DNA of 64,000 nt from Methanocrinis alkalitolerans (GTDB lineage: Archaea; Halobacteriota; Methanosarcinia; Methanotrichales; Methanotrichaceae). The notes below the pieces were generated by a model that was not told the DNA's origin, did no database searches, and saw only the letters and a list, made by a program, of their open reading frames with translations. The first letter of the stretch is position 1; each line of letters opens with the position of its first letter. The stretch covers positions 9,278 through 73,277 of the forward strand of contig NZ_JARFPL010000012.1 in the NCBI RefSeq assembly GCF_029167205.1, written 5' to 3'. Both the position numbers and the translations under genes were made by a program. Below, piece after piece: positions 61,940 through 64,000 of this stretch.

Positions 61940-62485
61940 ATGGCAAAAGCGCCGGAGAGGGTGACGATAGCCCTGGATACGGAGGCCGCAAAGCTCTTCC
62001 GAGAGATGAGGGAGGATCTGGGTATATCTCAGAGCGAGCTGATGAGGGCGGCCCTGAAGTTCTACAGCAAGCACAAACCCCTCTTCGACTCCGTCGACGA
62101 GGAGAAGATCTACGCCTACTCTGATCTGTTGTCCGTCGGCGAGCATATCATCCTGGACATCGACCACTGGATCCTCTTTCTCAGCTTCATCGAGACCCAC
62201 CCGGATAAGGAGAAGTTCTGGGAGATGCACCAGAAGGTATCCCTGGCCCACGCCGAGGAGTTCAAGCAGAAGAACCAGAAGGCTGAGGCGGTCCTGAGGA
62301 GGCTTGAGCTCTGCAACCTCTTCAAGGTGAGCAAGACCTCCGACGCCGACTTCACCCTCCTCCTCGGCTACGACATCCCCAAGAGGTTCGTCAGGACGGA
62401 GGTGGAGGACATCTTCTCCAAGATGGGGATAAGGGCGGACGTAAAAGAGGACTTCTCAAAGCTCCGGGTCAAGCTCCTCCCGTAA
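61940..62485 (+). CDS. Ribbon-helix-helix regulator with a C-terminal domain
   Basis: The ATG at 61940 has a GGGAAAGGAA stretch upstream. Residues 1-45 (ERVTIALDTEAAKLFREMREDLGISQSELMRAALKFY) form a ribbon-helix-helix DNA-binding fold. The remaining ~135 residues (HIILDIDHWILFLSFIETHPDKEKFWEM; VSKTSDADFTLLLGYDIPKRFVRTEVEDIF) form an alpha/beta domain I cannot name, probably for ligand sensing or oligomerisation. It follows the FmdE-like gene by 29 bases and may regulate it. Confidence 0.75.
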   Translation: MAKAPERVTIALDTEAAKLFREMREDLGISQSELMRAALKFYSKHKPLFDSVDEEKIYAYSDLLSVGEHIILDIDHWILFLSFIETHPDKEKFWEMHQKVSLAHAEEFKQKNQKAEAVLRRLELCNLFKVSKTSDADFTLLLGYDIPKRFVRTEVEDIFSKMGIRADVKEDFSKLRVKLLP

Positions 62486-62492
62486 ATCCGGC

Positions 62493-63443
62493 TCATCGGC
62501 GCAGAAGCGCCTCCGCGGCCGCCTCGATCGCCTCCCGGGAGGTGCGGCGGGGCCTCCAGCCCAGGTTCTCCATCGCCTCCGTCGATAGGAGCATCGTCTT
62601 GACGTCACCCCTCCAGCCCCGCCCCTCGATCCCGCCGGTGTACCTGTATTTGACGCCCGAGAGGTTCATCTTCTCGACGACTACGTCGGCGATCTCGGTG
62701 ACGTCCACCGAATCGTTGGATCCGACGTTGAAGACGTTTACCCGATCCGTGGAATGGGCGATGGCAAATATCATCGCATCGACGCAGTCGTCGACGAGGA
62801 GGTAGGACTTCCTCTGCCTCCCGGAGCCGAGGATCTCCAGCTGCGAGCCGTCCATTTCCAGCTTCTTGATGAAGTCGACGATCACCCCGTGGGTCCCCCG
62901 TTCTCCGACGATGTTGGCGAACCTGAATATCCAGGAGCGCATACTGAAGGTCCCGCAGAAGGCGGATATCAGCGCCTCGGAGGCGAGCTTCGACGCCCCG
63001 TAGAGGGATATGGGGAGGAGGGGGCCGTAATCTTCAGGTGTCGGCACGATCCTGGCCTCGCCGTAGACGGTGGAGGTGGAGGCGAAGGCGATCTTTCTGA
63101 CGCCCTTCTTCCTCATGGCCTCGAGGAGGTTGTATGTGGCGACGACGTTCTGGTTGAGGTGGGTCTTTGTGTCCGTGGCGCCGACCTTGACGTCGGGGTT
63201 TGCGGCGAGGTGGAAGACGAGGTCGATCCCCTCGAGGGCGGCCTCGGTGGCGGGGGGATTCATAAGGTCAGCCTCGATGAGGGTGAAGTTGGGCCTATTC
63301 AGGTGGTCCTCGAGCAACTCCCTCTTTCCGGAGCTGAAGTTGTCGAGGACGGTGACCCTGTTCAATTCAATGAGCCGGTCGACGAGGTGGCTACCTATGA
63401 AGCCCGCCCCGCCCGTCACCAGGATGGATCTATCTCTTATCAA
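62493..63443 (-). CDS. NAD-dependent nucleotide-sugar epimerase/dehydratase
   Basis: The 316-residue short-chain dehydrogenase has VTGGAGFIGSHLVDRL (residues 9-24), HLAANPDVKVGA, the catalytic STSTVYGEA Ser/Thr set and YGASKLASE Tyr-x-x-x-Lys, as in GalE-like UDP-sugar epimerases. It probably makes a sugar nucleotide for surface glycans, a possible supplier for AglB. The start is a TTG at 63443. It is convergent with the regulator, seven bases apart. Confidence 0.9.
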   Translation of the reverse strand: MIRDRSILVTGGAGFIGSHLVDRLIELNRVTVLDNFSSGKRELLEDHLNRPNFTLIEADLMNPPATEAALEGIDLVFHLAANPDVKVGATDTKTHLNQNVVATYNLLEAMRKKGVRKIAFASTSTVYGEARIVPTPEDYGPLLPISLYGASKLASEALISAFCGTFSMRSWIFRFANIVGERGTHGVIVDFIKKLEMDGSQLEILGSGRQRKSYLLVDDCVDAMIFAIAHSTDRVNVFNVGSNDSVDVTEIADVVVEKMNLSGVKYRYTGGIEGRGWRGDVKTMLLSTEAMENLGWRPRRTSREAIEAAAEALLRR

Positions 63444-63550
63444 CTATCTTCGCCTCAACCAGGAATTTGGGGAAGCTGGATTTTACGATGTCGGTCGATG
63501 AGGAATATCCTCCCCCTTCATCTCGTCAGAGGGCCTTTATATATCTCTGG

Positions 63551-63778
63551 GATTTGAGATGGCCTTTTGGAGATGCCGTTCACTAATCCGTATTCCGATG
63601 TGACCTCACCCCCAAGGGTCGGGTGGAGATGATAGCATCGCTGACAGATCTCATAAAGCACGACGAGGATAGGGTGATGATCATCGATTTCAGACCAGTC
63701 GAAGGGACGGCGGAGGAAATGATAGATTTTCTGGGGGTCCCTAGAGCTGAAGAGAAGGCGAATGTGATCATCGTATGA
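63551..63778 (+). pseudogene. cas2: Probable decayed cas2
   Basis: One frame reads ...RWPFGDAVH, then TAA (63584-63586), then SVFRCDLTPKGRVEMIASL, LIKHDEDRVMIIDF and a final VIIV before TGA (63776-63778). The pattern FG-x-x-VQ-x-SVF-x-C-x-L followed by an acidic D/E-D-x-V strand is that of Cas2, the structural partner of Cas1 in spacer capture. The TAA falls where Cas2 has Q-Y/N-S-V-F. The N-terminal ~25 residues with the first beta-strand are missing. A short ORF from 63629 could still be made but would not fold as Cas2. Confidence 0.5.
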
Positions 63779-63849
63779 TCCTAAAATTGGCGATCTAGTG
63801 CTCCAAAACATAAATTATAAATCATATAAGACTTGTCAAGATTAAGATT

Positions 63850-64000
63850 GTGCCAAGAAATAAGACCTACATTGTGACTTTGAAGGATGGAGACGAAGCT
63901 AAATTACAACAATACCTTCGGAAGGGAGTAGCACCTGCGAGAAGCTTAACTCGAGCAAGGATACTGCTGATGACGAGCGAAGGGCGTTCAGATAATGAGA
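63850..64000 (+). CDS. IS630-family transposase, N-terminal part
   Basis: From the GTG at 63850 the frame stays open to the window edge: a VPRNKTYIVTLKDGDEAKLQQ-like start, then YLRKGVAPARSLTRARILLMTSEG. This is the typical IS630 N-terminal helix-turn-helix (x-L-T-x-x-E-x-x-x-L...A-R-x-x-x-R-A-x-I-L-L). An AT-rich stretch with TATA-like boxes (63810-63828) precedes it. The insertion lies just after the broken cas2, and the DDE domain would be beyond the window. Confidence 0.7.
   Translation, partial: MPRNKTYIVTLKDGDEAKLQQYLRKGVAPARSLTRARILLMTSEGRSDNE

Overview
The window reads as chromosomal DNA of a GC-rich methanogenic archaeon, most likely a Methanothrix/Methanosaeta relative; the genus is inference. 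Archaeal markers seen directly are a HerA-NurA-Mre11-Rad50 cluster, NOB1, ABCE1, a two-domain CDC48, Trm5, the oligosaccharyltransferase AglB, an archaeal lipid-type geranylgeranyl reductase, GfcR/PyrE-like and PyrD-PyrK. DUF1638 and FmdE-like genes point to a methanogen. Starts fall into two classes: Shine-Dalgarno-led starts (very often TTG or GTG), and apparently leaderless starts with a TATA box 26-30 bases upstream.

Layout. 1-714: 5' part of a Gate-domain membrane protein (minus strand). 917-11560: eight exported proteins on the plus strand. Four are paralogues built from the same three ~70-residue repeats; the fourth adds an SdrD_B-like domain. Two small SdrD_B proteins follow, then two large proteins carrying two von Willebrand A domains each, one with five DUF11-type repeats encoded by a 360-bp tandem array. 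12111-14555: aldo/keto reductase, small monooxygenase-like protein and nitroreductase. 14721-21764: the end-resection cluster nurA-herA-mre11-rad50. 21781-30738: housekeeping genes (lipid reductase, alanine dehydrogenase family, DUF1638, thioredoxin, GfcR, NOB1, a small membrane protein plus ABCE1, two FKBP isomerases, YwbE).

30861-38256 is an accessory island: two McrB-type GTPases with different N-terminal modules (EVE-like and TPR), McrC, an acylphosphatase/coiled-coil protein, a truncated and frameshifted second mcrC, and a ~710-bp gene-free element bounded by ~93-bp inverted repeats. 38615-46843 holds an RhlE-like helicase, secreted proteins (one an SNase-like fold with a 48-bp minisatellite), PyrD-PyrK and an FAH-family enzyme. 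47003-56808 holds AglB, a cyclophilin, a repeat-bearing small membrane protein, a PRC-barrel protein, CDC48, a chelatase-type AAA/VWA pair and Trm5. 57171-63443 holds an orphan BMP-family binding protein, carboxynorspermidine synthase and decarboxylase, a YdhR-like protein, an FmdE-like protein, a ribbon-helix-helix regulator and a nucleotide-sugar epimerase. The window ends with a probable decayed cas2 and the 5' end of an IS630-family transposase.

Most notable: the three SdrD_B-like domains at 4461-6125 are cut at gene boundaries. Each lacks or carries its closing beta-strand so that three domains and three strands balance only across three separately exported proteins. This suggests either ordered donor-strand-like assembly or a split ancestral tandem protein. 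The AglB and epimerase genes and the dense N-glycosylation sequons of the exported proteins fit a heavily glycosylated surface layer or sheath.
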